Positions 13,601-26,464 of a stretch of 64,000 nucleotides of DNA are shown piece by piece. Every line of letters begins with the position of its first letter. The stretch's first letter is position 1. The notes beneath the pieces are model-generated. The model did no database searches. It was given only the letters and a program-made list of their open reading frames with translations, and was not told the origin of the DNA. Position numbers and translations under genes: made by a program. Source of the stretch: Tanypteryx hageni (lineage: Eukaryota; Arthropoda; Insecta; Odonata; Petaluridae); assembly GCA_028673005.1 (NCBI GenBank), contig CM054113.1, positions 37,638,117 to 37,702,116 on the forward strand, given 5' to 3'.

Positions 13601-14238
13601 GGGTACTAGATCCATTCATTCATTATGAGTCTGAAACTAATAAGCTATCTCTTTCAGTCTCAGAGCAGGATAGCCTGATTGAATTAGCAAGTGACCCTAC
13701 ATTGAAAGCGTTATTTAAGAGTTTGTCTTTGAAAACCTTCTGGCTTAAAGTTAAAAAAGAATACGAACCAAGTGAAAAAGCAGTTAAGAAACTTATTCCA
13801 TTTCCTTCCACATATCTTTGTGAAACGGGTTTCTCTGCCATGGCAACTGTAAAAACAAAGAAAGAAATCGTCTTCAACTTGAACCAACACTTCGACTTGC
13901 CGTTTCCTGTATTACGCCAAGAATTGACATGCTTGTCAATGAAGTACAATCTCAGGTTTCTCATTAATAAAACATTTGTCATATTTCTGTCAAAGTCATA
14001 ATTTTGTTAGTATTTCCATAATTTATGCTTTCATATTTGTGAAATAAAATCATTTTAAATTATGACTATATTTTTTAAATCCTTAAAAATGTCTACTAAT
14101 CAGTAATATACCACTTATATGCTTATAAATGTAGAAATACATCTATAAGAAAAAGTTAGGGTTTCTTTATGGGTGGGACTTGGATATCTTGAGGAAGTGA
14201 TAGGTGGGACTCAAGAGGCAAAAGGTTGAGAACCACTG
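10626..14238 (+). mobile_element. hAT DNA transposon, ~3.6 kb, with terminal repeats and 8-bp target duplication
   Basis: The left end CAGTGTTTCTCAGCC and the right end, read inverted, CAGTGGTTCTCAACC are terminal inverted repeats. Both sides are flanked by CCTTAGGT (10618-10625 and 14239-14246), an exact 8-bp target duplication, which is the hAT signature. Inside is a broken transposase (12103-14001). A good donor AAG|GTGAGT at 11293/11294 and acceptor CCCTCAG at 12095 suggest a spliced leader just before the ATG at 12103. The insertion split a palindromic repeat. Confidence 0.92.
12103..14001 (+). pseudogene. hAT transposase pseudogene (ZBED5/SCAND3-like, Buster-type)
   Basis: The reading starts at ATG 12103 and crosses three frames. 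The N-terminal part (12103-12460) has a BED-finger-like block ending NLKRHLEGKHP; the usual C-x2-C pair reads C-x2-R, so one metal ligand is lost. The catalytic core follows as LQLDESLDNSS (first Asp) and CSDGAAAMTGSHSGVAA (second Asp), then HTEVRWLSRGKVLSRVFELR. The C-terminal hAT dimerisation block reads YLCETGFSAMATVKTK. Breaks are a frameshift near 12465, TAA at 12657-12659, TGA at 12822-12824 and a frameshift near 13285. The domain order and wording match the ZBED5/SCAND3 group of domesticated hATs (family knowledge). This copy cannot encode an intact protein. Confidence 0.88.
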
Positions 14239-14264
14239 CCTTAGGTTTTATATCATTATATATA

Positions 14265-14996
14265 ATATATCCTCCGTAAGAAGCAGCTATTTATTATAGA
14301 TATAATATAAAACCTAAGGTACTTTTACCCTACTTTTTACCTGAAATTTGGCAAGATGTAAGGTTATTAGGTAGAACCTACCAGAAAAATTGAAATTTCC
14401 AAATTTTTTAGTTTTTAGTGGGTTATTTTTTACCACAATGTTCCATTTCGATACTCCATAAGAAAAATCTGTGCAGAGTGTCATAAATTTGCATTTTTAA
14501 ATTAGTTATAATTCAGATAGAAACTCAAGATGAAACAATTATATAGCTAAAAGAATGAGGTTTCTTATTTTTGAAGACTAAATTCAAATCGGTGCCGAAT
14601 TGACGAAGAAATATGTTTTTAATCGGAAAAAGCAGATGCTCAACAATAAAGAAGTTCAGCTACCATAGCAACCAGGACAATGCTTTTCAATGAGAATTGG
14701 CAATTCGTATTATAATAGCATCGCTTTAATGCTGTTTAATCGGGAAATTCTTATTGTCCCATTGATTTCAACCAAAGACAAATACATATAATGACGTCAT
14801 AATTTTAAAACGCGATATGTTATTAAATAAAAGAACCTTACTACTTTCAATTATGGGGGTTGTTGAAATGTATAAAATAATAGCTTTGATTTAGTGCTTG
14901 CAAAGAGAATCAGTGGATTGTATTATAGTGCAATTGGTCTAAAACTACGGTGTAAACTTACAACGACGTCAAAATCCAAAAACAGGAAATATTAGA
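14265..14996 (+). repeat. Repeat family R1, right arm / longest copy
   Basis: This segment matches 26745-27486 almost line for line, from ATATAAAACCTAAGGTAC to CAAAAACAGGAAATATTAGA. Landmarks are TTCCATTTCGATACTCCATA, AAATCGGTGCCGAATTGACG and ATTATAATAGCATCGCTTTA. A third, shorter copy is at 27590-27935 and inverted copies lie at 10300-10617 and 28520-28860. No open frame is conserved between copies, so I treat it as a non-coding dispersed repeat of unknown class. Confidence 0.8.
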
Positions 14997-15398
14997 GAAT
15001 TGTAAAAAAAAGTACTGTCGTGTTGGTGCTGAAATTTTAAAGTTATTTAGAGCTTAGTGCAAATACCCAAATAAATATTTGCAAATCTCGATGAATATGT
15101 TGTTGCGGCCTTTAAAATCTTTTAAAATTTAAACAAATAGATAAATATTATTTCACTTCTAGATATGCTACAACTTTAAAATTTGGCAGAAATGTGGGAA
15201 AAGTGTAATATTCTTAAAATTGCAAATTTTAAGAATTGTTTTACCTATTATTGCTACAAAAGGAAAGAACGAAAATCGGTGTAGAGGTGAAATCTTTAGA
15301 ATTAAAAAAATATTTCCAATGATGAAATATCTCTCTGAAAAATTAATGTTTTTTCAAGGTGAGATGAAATGCTTGCAGAATGAAAGAACCTTTTACTA

Positions 15399-15478
<80 letters not shown>
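15399..15478. repeat. (GT)n(AT)n microsatellite
   Basis: About ten GT units run directly into about thirty AT/TA units. The tract abuts the 3' end of the minus-strand non-LTR element at 15479, so it may have grown from that element's tail (inference). Confidence 0.95.
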
Positions 15479-15480
<2 letters not shown>

Positions 15481-16640
15481 TAGGTAGTCTGTCCGTGGGC
15501 AGGTTCGTGATTATTCATGGTTAAACTTGCTTCTCCATATACTCCTATTTTCCGCTGTCCTCTTCATATCTTGATAACTCTCATTCCCTTTCAAATCGTC
15601 TTTCAGCTGAAACCTTTCCCTACCTCTTTCCCTTTATCCAAGTTTTCCTTCTAACACGTATTTATTCATACTCTCTCTCCTCAGGTAATGCCCAACCCAG
15701 TTGGCCTTCTTCTTTCTAATAGTCTGTATAATCATTCGCTTCTCTCTTGCTCTTCGTAGCACTTCATCGTTTTTCATCCTATCCGTCCATTTTATCTTCA
15801 GTATTCTCCTCCAAGTCCACATTTCAAAGCTTTCCAAGTATTTGATGTCATTTTTCTTTAGCGTCCATGTTTCTGCACCGTACAAAGCTTCACTCCATAC
15901 ATAGCATTTTATGAACTTCTTTCGGATATCTTCCCTTATATTCCCCGTAAGTAGGTTTTTCTTTCATCTGAAAGCCGCTTTTGTTTTTCCTATTCTAGTC
16001 CTGATCTCATCCGTACATTTTGCTTCTCCTGTTATGATGCTTCCAAGGTATTTATAGTCTGCTTTCCTCCAATACTTATGTTCAGATTCTCTTCTTTGGC
16101 CTATGTTCGAATTACCTTGGATTTTTCTCTATTTATTTCCATACAGTATTTTCTACATGTTATTACTAGTTTATATTTAATTTTTTGGAGTTCCTCTTCC
16201 TTTCTTGCTAGAAGTACTTGATCATACATGTATTTTACCTTTCTTATAATCCTTTCTCCAATTTTGAAATCTCCTGTGTCATCTAATGCTTCTTACATTA
16301 GTCTTTCTCCATATACGAGCATATTGAATTGGGTCGGCGATAGGCTGCAGCCATGTCTTACTCCTCTACCGATATTTACTCCGCAGGTGTCCGCATTCTG
16401 CAACCTGACCTTTACAACTTGATTCACATATAGATTCCTGATCAGTCTCCTGTCTTTTCAGTCTTCACCTATATCCTTTAATATCTTCATAAACATTACC
16501 CAGTTTACTCTATCAAAGGCCTTCTACCAGTCTACGAAACATAAGCAGATATCTTGACTGTATTCTATTGCCCTTTCTGATATGATTCTAACTACCCCTA
16601 TAGAATCTCTAGTTCCTCGTCCTTTTCTGAAACCAAAATA
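15479..16640 (-). pseudogene. Non-LTR retrotransposon reverse transcriptase, 5'-truncated and dead
   Basis: Read on the - strand from 16640 downwards, the translation gives GFRKGRGTRDSIGVVRIISE, then FVDW*KAFDRVNW (RT motif A with a stop inside), then GRGVRHGCSLSPTQFN (normally GVRQGCPLSP.LFN), then YMYDQ where the catalytic F/YADD box should be. It ends with an open C-terminal stretch (15634-15885) reading MYGAETWTLKKND, W.WRRILKIKWTDR, KKANWVGHYLRRES. This series is typical of insect APE-type LINEs. Several in-frame stops and the loss of the YADD Asp pair show it is inactive. The 5' endonuclease half is missing. The clade (RTE, Jockey or other) is not assigned. Confidence 0.88.
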
Positions 16641-17029
16641 TATATTAATTAGGGATTGATATAAATGACTTCATATTCAGAGAATGAAAAATATACGTTC
16701 AGCGTATGCAATACAAAAATTTCCGATCAAGAGCAGCAGGAAGCCAGAATAAATTAAGCAAAGAATTTTTAATTATTTCTCTCTCTCTCTTTGAATTTGT
16801 AGGGTATGTCAAGAGTTGGCAGTTCATACCTGTTTCGCGGAAAATGAAAGGTATAATCGTGAACGATTATTTTTTCGATCGAAAGTTTTTTTACACGGTT
16901 AAAGAAAGAGAGAGAAAAAGTCGTTTTTCGCTTGATCCGCGTTGCTTTTACGGCAATTTAATCCATTATCTGGATCAACTCATCCCACTTCTTTTATCCT
17001 CTTTCTGGTCGGATCGACGAGGAATACGA

Positions 17030-17400
17030 CTTATTACATATTCACATTCTCTATTTCTCCCTCCCTCTCTCGTCTCTCTCTCTCTCATCTCTCTTTCCCT
17101 CTTCCCCTTTCCCTCTTCTTCCCACTCGATAGTGATATCGATTAATGGCGGCTAGCTGTCATTTGAGGATGACTTCCTCCGTTTCATGTTTCCTTCCTTA
17201 TCATTCCATCTTTCTCTTTTCATATTTTATTTTTACAGCGGCCTTTTCTTCCTCGTCCTTCTCTTCCTTCCATCTCCCTCTTTCTCTTCCTTCCATCTCC
17301 CTCTTTCTCTTCCTTTCATCTCCCTCTTTCTCTTCCTTTCATCTCCCTCTTTCTCTTCCTTTTTTCTCTTTCCCTTGGCATCTGCTACTCTTCGCTGCCG
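17030..17400. repeat. Polypyrimidine tract with 23-bp minisatellite
   Basis: Between about 17259 and 17371 the unit TTCCTTTCATCTCCCTCTTT plus CTC repeats four to five times with a period of 23 bp. The rest is C/T-rich. Overlapping open frames of up to 149 codons are products of this composition. Confidence 0.85.
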
Positions 17401-17409
17401 TTCCGTAAT

Positions 17410-19160
17410 TTTATAGCACTCATCTCGCCTCTTAATTCCAGTATTTAGAAAATCCGACTACCGTTATTACATAGGGCGTTATAATCTTAACAAATTTTCT
17501 AGGAAAATTCAATAGACATTTAAGCTTATGATTCAGAGTATTTTAATGGGAAGTTACGATATTATAGTGTTTTGAAATAATTTTATATTGACATATCTAG
17601 AACTATCTCCATGTGCTTTTATGCGAATTCCCTTATGAAGACCTGCATCAAGTTTTAAAATATTATATAATTTCAGTTAGGAATGAATTACGACGTTTAA
17701 TTATTTAACAAGTTTTTCTTTTAAGTTGCGATACATAAAAATGCAACGATATTATTTTTTCAAAGGCTTTCATTATTGATCAAAATAGCGTGTGTAAATA
17801 TTCTCTCATCGTATTTAAAAGAAGTTTAAAGTCAAACAAGATTTAGTCAAAACTCGAGAACTAATATGGAATAGTACACCTGCAGATGCTGTTCCTTTAA
17901 ATTACAAGTAGAACACCGTTGCTAAAGTAAGAGGTGGAAGCACATTTTCTTAAAAGTTTTCAGTGCTCTGGTTTGCGTCTCCCTTTGAGAAGGTGATATC
18001 CCACACCGTCGGAATGCAGATCATCACTATACCTTCCCATGCGTGAAAACTTCACTCTTATAACTTCAGCAGTTTGGCCACAATACCATTTCAAAGTTTT
18101 TAATTTCCCGAATTTGAAGCTACCTAACCGAAAATCTATGGACCACATGAAACATTGGAAAATTCATTGATCGATAAGAGTAATCTAATTCAAAAAGTAT
18201 TTTCCAAATTTCTCTTAAGACAAAAAAGTTTATTGTTCTCAGACGGACAGAGCGGACAGACAGAATGATCACACAAACACGGTTATTTCTTTTAAGATAA
18301 CGTGCTATAAAGGAATAAATTTGCGACTGAAAAAAACCCTTTTTACCAAAATGCTGCTTTTTATCAATTCGAGAGAACAACAAAGAACTTAAGAGAAAAT
18401 TTCATGTCTTGATCTATCCTCTAACCTAGAATCCATCTCGGTGTGCGCTGTTTGGTAGGAGGGGAGGCAAATCCCAGTCACGGATCGCGGCGGGCATAAA
18501 TCTACTCGGGGACCAATGCGATGCCCGGAGACAGCACACGCATGAGGCTTTAGGAGTTTGGGAGGGGGATATCCAATGCTCGCCAAATCCCTAAGTAAAA
18601 TGGATTGGATGCGTAAAGCGAAACGCTCAAGTTTTCCTTCTCCTCGCCCGGAATTTGTTATGCTTTAAGTAGCACTTCGAGGTATAGTCTAGTAGGAGGA
18701 ATTTAAAGTTTTTCGTCATTATCTAAAAAGACTGTGCGCCTATTTAGCGCATCCTTTCGAGTTTATCGTTGTTTTGAATAATTGCTCGCTAATGTGACAG
18801 TCAGTTGTTATGAATCTCCTCACGTCGAGAATTCAAAATGCGGAACAGCAATGAAAGGTTAAAGAATATTTGAAATAAATTTCGTTGATAAGTCAGATGA
18901 GTATAAAATATTCCGGGCTTTTGCAATTCTGAGCTTTTATTTCCATTTTAGCAAAAATAATTTTTCTAAATCATGGAAAGTAACTTAATTTTTAAATGAA
19001 GATTAATTTTCAGAGAAGATGGAGAAACGACCCCAGCTTTTAATCGTCCTATTACTTATAGGTTTAACATGGTACGCTAGGTTAATCATTTGAGTTTATT
19101 TTAATGTACAACTCTCATAAATTTAAAAAGAAAATTTATATCGCTTCGACGAGTGTTAAT
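17410..19160. other. No gene seen; one GC-richer island near 18400-18600
   Basis: Mostly AT-rich intergenic or intronic sequence. The 18400-18600 patch is richer in G and C and has an open minus frame of 65 codons, but I see no splice signals or known motif. Confidence 0.35.
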
Positions 19161-19174
19161 CTAAGGCTTGTCTT

Positions 19175-19380
19175 TTAGATCCTCTATTCTTCTTCTTAGA
19201 TCGTGCCGCTTATTTCATATTTCCTTTTTCCGTTCTTTCCCTTCTCTATTCGTTCCGATTACCTCCGCCATTTCCCTCCCTCTTTTTCTCTGTCCGCTAC
19301 ATTTTCTCTTCCCTGTTTCCTTTTTTTCTGAAAAATGGTCTCCTTTCCTCTTTCCTCACCACCGCTTGCCTTTATCGACC
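19175..19380. repeat. Polypyrimidine-rich tract
   Basis: C/T-rich on the + strand with TTTCCCTCCCTC-type runs. It is not tandemly organised. Confidence 0.65.
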
Positions 19381-20669
19381 GAGAGTTGGTTCGGCGCCCC
19401 GAGGGAGGGCACCACTGCAGCGGCGGAAGTGCCTCCCACTAACTTCCCGAAACATCAGCTGGTACAATAACCAAACAGAAACCTGAAGATGGCACCTTTG
19501 CTTCTAGATAACACGTATAGGGCTGTCAAAAAAGTCTCATTATAATTTTTTTTAATCTCTTGCATTTTATAATGGACAACTTTTCGCAGGAAAATAAACA
19601 GAATTTATCAAAGGGATCGTGATTTTCGTTATTAGGAGTTTTACTGATTCGTTAATACAGAGAACTGCTCAAATTCAACTCTAACATTAAGCGTTTAAGA
19701 GGCCTTGATCAATGATTTTCTTCGTTGTAATTCAGTTTTCGTCTTTTTCGAACTTCTGGTTTAGCCACGAATTCAATTCTAGTAAGAGTAAACCAGTTTC
19801 TGAATGAAATGAATGTACAAATTAATCAATTTCCATGTACTACGCAAAGTTTATCTCCATTATTTCGGAATGATTATTTCAATATGGGCGCGACGGATGC
19901 ATGGGCTTAAGGAAATTTCAGACGGTAATTTTTTAGAATAATAATAACATGGTATTCCTAATAAAAAATCAACAATATCTAAAAAATCTACGTACATCAG
20001 TTTTATATGGAATGAATCTATATAATTATAATTTATCTTCTTCTGCTTCCAACAAAACCCTGCCTTAAAATTTCTTATAATTTATTAAAGTAATTTTATT
20101 TAATGCAGTATCGTATTACACAGGTTACGTCACAAAGTTTACTCCATTTGAAAATTAATTTAACCACCCTATTAAGTAGAAATATCTAGTATGTATCGTA
20201 TATAAGATAAGGGAAACGTTCGAATTGTTTGTAGCAACTGAATTGAGATATTTCCATAATCGTTTTTTTTTACTCGTAAAATTTAATCAATGCATCAATT
20301 AAGCCGAGAGGACATGATGAATTTTGCGTATGCTTAAGTAGAATGATACGCCAACAAAATCACACTATATTAAAATTATCTGCGAAGAATTTTGTTAATT
20401 TCAATTGAATGGCAAACCATCATAAAATATTGAACTGCTGCTTGATAGCTATAATCAAGAATCTCGTCTAAGCATACAGACCGGAATGGCATGGATTTCG
20501 TCGATAAAACCGTTTTGAACATGAGAGCTATTAGGACAAATTACTCATGCATTAATTTCCCAGAGATCCCATACGATTAGACGCAATGGAGAGCATCGGT
20601 GTGAAAGCAATGATATTGCCGATGGCTTTTTGTTTTTTTCTCGAGACACTTCGACGAATTTTCATGAGA

Positions 20670-20895
20670 ATGGGAAAGGAGGGATGGAGAGAGAGTGCGA
20701 GGAGGAGAGAGAAAGAGCAAAGGGAATATTTCGCTTTTCACGCGAGAAGGCGGTCATACTTAAAATTGCGATATCGATTGGTGTTGTGCTAACACGTTGG
20801 CCCTCCGCACGGGATAGAGAGAGGAAACAGAGGGGAGGAGAAGGGGGAATTGAGGGAGTGGTAGGTAGGGGGGGGGGGGGAGAGAGAGAGAGCAT
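20670..20895. repeat. Polypurine tract on the + strand
   Basis: A/G-rich sequence with AGAGAGAG and GGGGAGGAGAAGGGGG runs, ending in about 13 consecutive G and (AG)n at 20868-20891. It is the one long tract in the window with purines on the + strand. Confidence 0.8.
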
Positions 20896-21894
20896 GTTGC
20901 GGAAACGCATTGTTTAATTTATTGGCTGGCTCCGAAGCGAAAGCACTTTCTCTTTGGATGGATTCGTTAAAAAATGGGAAATTCTTCGACGTGTTTAAAG
21001 TTGGAGGCAGCTAATTGCTGCTATCTACCGACGCCCAGACACATTTCAAATGGATTCTCGTCTCGCTGATCCGGCTGAAAGGATTATAAAAAAGGAGTAA
21101 AAAATATCCCCACATCGTTTTATCCGGTATTCAGTGACAATTTTACTAAAAATAATTTTAAAAATTAAAATTTCATATTCCTAGCTTTTTATCATTTATC
21201 ATAAAGGGTAATATTTATTGGTATGCTGAATGCACTTTAATGTTAAATTACTAATTGACAGATAATTTATGACAATATTTCAGCATTTAATTACGAAATA
21301 TTTTTATTTCAGGTTAAAAGTAATTTCATGTGGTATTATATATTTTACTGATTTTTGTACTTCTATAGTGTCATTTCATTTTTAACTTTGTTATATTTTT
21401 TGAATTCGCTAGTATATTTATACTCGAATTTTTAAGTTATATTTCCTGTAATCTTTTTCTATGCGTAATATTCTGCAGAATATCGATCCTGAACCTTATT
21501 TATAAAAAAATAAATTTGTCTTCAAACTGAGGGAATTAAAGATGGTTTCATTAGGTTGCATAAATGATTGTTCTAACATTAGGGTTATCTCTGTTCTAAA
21601 ATTCCGAAACTAGTTATGACTAATATTTTTCAGCGCGTTGCAATACGTAAACTACTGTCTCGCCAAGGATTGAAAATAAAACTATTCCTACTTTCTTGGC
21701 GTAGATTGTTTCATGTGACGCAAAATGGGCCTGACTACGCTCGCCCAGAGATTTTAATTTCCAAATCATCGTCAGCGGCGATACGCCCACTTTTCGAATG
21801 CACGTTAAATTGGATCCTTTGGCGTGTGTGGGTGCTTTCTTCCACCGCCTCCCTCCTCCCATCGGGTGTTGAATTTTGACGTCTTTTTCCGCAG

Positions 21895-22017
21895 GGACAG
21901 GGTGCGACGGACGCAGGAGTCTCTTGTGACCGCGACCTGGGTCGCTCGAGGCGGAGATTTTGCCAACCTCACTTCGGCGACTTCGCTCGTTCCAGTGCTG
22001 CGACGTCAGTTAAACGG
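21895..22017 (+). CDS. Candidate internal exon E1, unknown protein
   Basis: The acceptor GTCTTTTTCCGCAG at 21894 and the donor CGG|GTGAGT at 22018 are both strong, and the 123-bp segment between them is CpG- and GC-rich against AT-rich flanks. Two of three frames are open. The frame compatible with the next candidate exon begins DRVRRTQESLVTATW and ends LVPVLRRQLN with two bases left over, which join to the G at 44697. I do not recognise the peptide. No upstream exon or signal-peptide exon was identified. The exon call rests on splice sites and composition, not homology. Confidence 0.5.
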
Positions 22018-22019
22018 GT

Positions 22020-24440
22020 GAGTAGATATTCTTTTCTTCGTTATTCTGTTTTCTATCTCTCTTGAAGGAAATCAAGAGAAAAAGGAGTTTTATTTTTACA
22101 AAGAAGCTTGAGTTCCTCCGCGGATTCCGGAGTAACGAATGACTATGGCTATTTATCGCTAAGGAAAAGTGCGATTATATGGTCGTCATTTCTCTCATTA
22201 AATTTAAGAAGTTATGTCGATCAATCTTCGTACCCTCAAAAACTTTTGGTCTTGGATTTTAACCACGTCATTAATACACGTTTCGTTTGTTGTTATCGAT
22301 TATTAACTAAATGTAATATATGAATGATAAATGGTTAGGTTTTTAAGCTTTTAGTTTTTGTGAAAATAAATGTAAATGTTATTTTGAATTGGCGTGTGGT
22401 TTCTCTAAATTATTTCGTCGATAAACATTATATGGAGATTATATAATTACTAAGGTGCGGAGTTCACGTTAAAGCCCGCAAATCCCACGCCGAGATCCTT
22501 TGCATCGTATATCGTGATGTTTTTCGATCTTTGTTTTGCATTCACTTTTTCGGTGCTGCCCAATTTTAGCAGAATCCCCGAACGAAACGCAATGGCGTAG
22601 GTACTTTATTTCATTACTCGCCGTTCAACGACAGAGGGAGAAAAATGACTCATGTCACACTTGAATACGGCGAGCCAAAAATAACCTATCAAATTTATAA
22701 TGAAATATTTCGGCTGGTTTAAAAAAAATATTTTCCGTTGTTATGATCCCTTTCAATGGGCGTCGTTAATCCAAAACAAATACCAAGAAATTTTCCTCGT
22801 CTCACATACTGGGTTCAAGTCTAATTACGCGTATGTAATGGAAAGGCTAATTGGCAGGAACTTTCCGAGCCCGTGGCCTGCGAATGATAATACACAGTTA
22901 TGGTCTTTCCTGAAAATCCCGCGGTCATGCTATCGCAACACACCGTAGCTCCATGCGTGAGGAGTTCTATTCTTTCATACATAATTAATCGCCGAAAAAT
23001 CAGTTTAATTTTAACATTAAATTTAAAATTTTAAACAACATTTTTTTAAATAATAATAAAACGGCAAAAACGCTTACAGATATAATAAAGCTCATTTTTG
23101 GGCAATGTCATTTTAGTTTTTATGAATAGTTCATTGATTGATAGGTTTCTTTTGTTTTCCATACATTTTCGGTTGAGCGTACATTTTTTCAATAAACCGC
23201 TGCTACTCATTGGCTTGGAATATCGTTTTTAATTTTCGCCAGGGTTGAATTTTTAAAGCATTCGCACGCTTACAATTTTAAAAACTTCTAAAATAAGAAA
23301 ATCACGAACCTTACACATGACACGTCTATTCAATCAATATATATACAGTTATAAATGTATAAATTATTTTGTACGCCGAGGTATTCGTAAATATATTATG
23401 ATTTTGCGTATCGGCTATCGTGATTAATCCAATTCCGCCTTTAAAGACACATGCCACTTTTCCGTGCAGGAAATTCGCGTACCCCTTTTCCGTTTGTCGG
23501 CAATTATTTATTATTCTTGTTGATGGGAAACCAAGTGAATCGCATGTCTGGAGGTTGTTAACGGGGTTCTTAATGCTCCACTGATCGGTCGCTATTGAAC
23601 AATTGAAACATGCGCTTACCGCTGCCTTTTCCTTGGTATAATTACGTCGAATTATCCGTAGCTAAATAGCCCCTTTTCTGAATCTGCAAGTCGATTAGGA
23701 TTATTTTGGAGGCGTTTTGTAATATAAATGAATAAATCATGCTTGAAGTAAAACGGAAATTTTTTTCTAATTAAGATTCGGAATGAGTCAAAAAATTGCA
23801 CTTCGTATTGGGAATAAGTGGATTTTGCATAAGTGTATTTGGATTGAGTTTTTTAAACTAATTCTCTGGCTGATGTAAATTACCATTAAGGCCTTTACTG
23901 TTAAATGCGGATTAAATTTAATTTGGTTTACGCGTTTTTGTAAGCATTTCAATTTGCAAATTTCATAAGAATTTTAGTTCGAGTCACATCTTGATTCATC
24001 TAAATTCGTAATCAAATTTGACCATGATATTTTAATTGTTCTAATAGCCTTTAATTTTTTATTTTAGAAACCTGCCTTCGAGGGAGATTTTAGACAAGTT
24101 CATTCGTAGCTTGAAATCGCAGCAGTATTGCTGATAAGTCTGCGTAGAAACGGCAGCTACGTGATAGTTATTTATTTTTTCTAGGCAAACAACTGACAAA
24201 ATAAACCTTTTTTAATTTGTAACACATCCCCGAATTCGTGCTCCAAATTTTTCGTGTCACTGCAAATTCGCCATTCGCTTGCGTTAATAATTCTCTTTCC
24301 CATTTTCGATAATTATTTAGGGAATTAAAAAAATAAATCCACATATGCTTCGAATAGGTTACCGCAAGCAAATTTTCTGCCAATTAGCAAAACTCGGGTA
24401 CGTTTTTAATTTCTCCGAGCTCTGGAGTTAATTAAAACAT
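22020..24440. other. No gene seen
   Basis: Possible intron downstream of E1. AT-rich; I found no further splice-bounded frame, paired terminal repeats or RNA gene. Confidence 0.35.
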
Positions 24441-24452
24441 TTAAGCAAGGTT

Positions 24453-24460
24453 TGTGTGTG

Positions 24461-24510
<50 letters not shown>
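24453..24510. repeat. (GT)n(AT)n microsatellite
   Basis: Short GT run followed by about 22 TA units. Confidence 0.95.
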
Positions 24511-24515
<5 letters not shown>

Positions 24516-26110
24516 GTTTAAATGACGCAAGGCTTTCCATATTCATATAATTTTTTCTTCCCCTGTTTTATGTAATAAAATGCAAGATGAATATTCAGCT
24601 TTTCGAATTAATTTTTCCCATTAAAATTCTATAAATATTCTGTATCAGTTTCGACTAAAAACACTTCCTCCGACACGGCCACGAAACAAACGTCGTGAAA
24701 TTACTTTAAGTTTTGTTGATTTTGAATTTCCTTTTGAGTGATATAGTGAAATTGTTATTATTCATCCACTTTATGCTTCGCGTTATATGAAGGAATTTTA
24801 TTTGAAATATTTTCGCGGGACCAAATATATTTTTGTGTTGTTTCTTTTTAAAGGAAACCCACAGTAGATTCAAATAAACAATCGCCTTAGATGGCTATTT
24901 TTTAGCCATAATATGAATTTGGTTTTCATAAAATTTTATGGCATTTGGAGATAGCTATTTTATCAATTTCATTTTAGACTAGCTTGATAATTATACACTT
25001 GGAAGTCTACGCACGGGAAGGAGATGAGTATAGATTTCGTGTTTAGGTATTATTTAATCTTATCCTTTCTCGAGTAGATTGATTTCCTTTGTATATGCTT
25101 AAAAAATATTGGAAAATTAAATTTAAAAAAATAGGTATTTTCCTTGTAAAATTCTGGCGCCCACATTTATATTAAATAGTTAAGCTACACGAATGTTCAA
25201 ACGCGAATACATTTATACTACGAAGAACTGTTTTAAGGAAAATGATGCGGTAATTTTTTATTTATCTCCGCTGATTCATTATCCGCTAGAATAACTTCTG
25301 AATAGATACGGCGCCCATTGTTTTATTCTCTTTAATTCAGAATACTCTGTTTTTAAATCGTTTTGCATCCCAATCGAAGTAGAAACAGAGCAAACGCTTC
25401 CGCTTTAGGACGTAGCTCGATTCCCATTTGCATATTTTTCTTCGAGGTGGAGCAAAAAAAGTCTCCCACAGATGAAAATAAAGGATGAAATCCCTTGCGA
25501 TGAATGAAACGGGAACAAAGAGACCTCGCGAACTTTAGTACGTCTGCAACGGAAAAATGTTGCGAAAAACTCCAACTTAAAGAATTTACAACTTTATAGT
25601 ATTTTCCTTTCGGGGGAATAACTCGATTAATACGAATATTTTTTTAAGTTTCAACGTTCGAGTCGCATTAACGTTTAAATTCATCGTCGTCGCGTTGTCC
25701 TCGGACGTGGGTCGTCAAGGGGAACGATGCGTCCGTTTCGGTACATTTGCTCCTTAATAAGCCGCGTACGAAAATCGTCTCTAGGAGAGAATGGCTTTGC
25801 TCTGACCCTTATGCCGTGTTGCTATGCCAACCGACCAAAGGTGTCGCCCTACGGCGGAGGTTGGGGGCGCATCTTTTTTGGCAGTAAAGGATTGGCTTCC
25901 TCAAATTAAGGTCGATTCACGGGGTTGTTTTCTCTTAATAGTCCGTGCTGTCGTTAATATTACGGGAGACTCTCAAAACGCTGCAAACTACCCGAGACGC
26001 CGTTTTAAAGTTCAATTTACTCAAGTTTTTCACCTCTCGAGCGTAGGAATTGAGCATTTAAAAGTCTCAGGAGTTGTTTGAGGGTTGGGTAACGTGTTTT
26101 CATTCTAAAG

Positions 26111-26464
26111 CGGTGGTTCTTTACCTGTTTTGGCTGCGACGCAAATTCCTATCGCGGCGACTCATGCCCTCCAATAGTTTCATCTACATCTACATGATAC
26201 ACTGCAAGTCATCTTATTGGTGAATGGCATGGGGTGCAGTGTACCAGAAGTCATTAGTTTTCTCAGTTCACTTGTGATAAATGATTAAATAAATAGGAAT
26301 TGAATAAGTAGATGGATTTGAACTCTCAAGCCATTAGCGTTGAACAGGTTGTTGGGAGGAATGGTATATTTGAATATACAGAGCCACGGAAGACCTCTGA
26401 CGATCCACTCAGAATGGCTTGGCGGCCCAATTTTGTGTCGCGACCCTGGGATTAAGAAGCACTG
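26111..26464. mobile_element. hAT-type MITE, ~354 bp
   Basis: The left end CGGTGGTTCTTTACC and the right end, read inverted, CAGTGCTTCTTAATCCC match over about 36 bp with moderate divergence. Flanks TTCTAAAG (26103-26110) and ATCTAAAC (26465-26472) share six of eight bases, consistent with an old 8-bp duplication. No coding capacity. The interior holds CATCTACATCTACATGATAC, which looks like part of another dispersed repeat. Confidence 0.7.
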
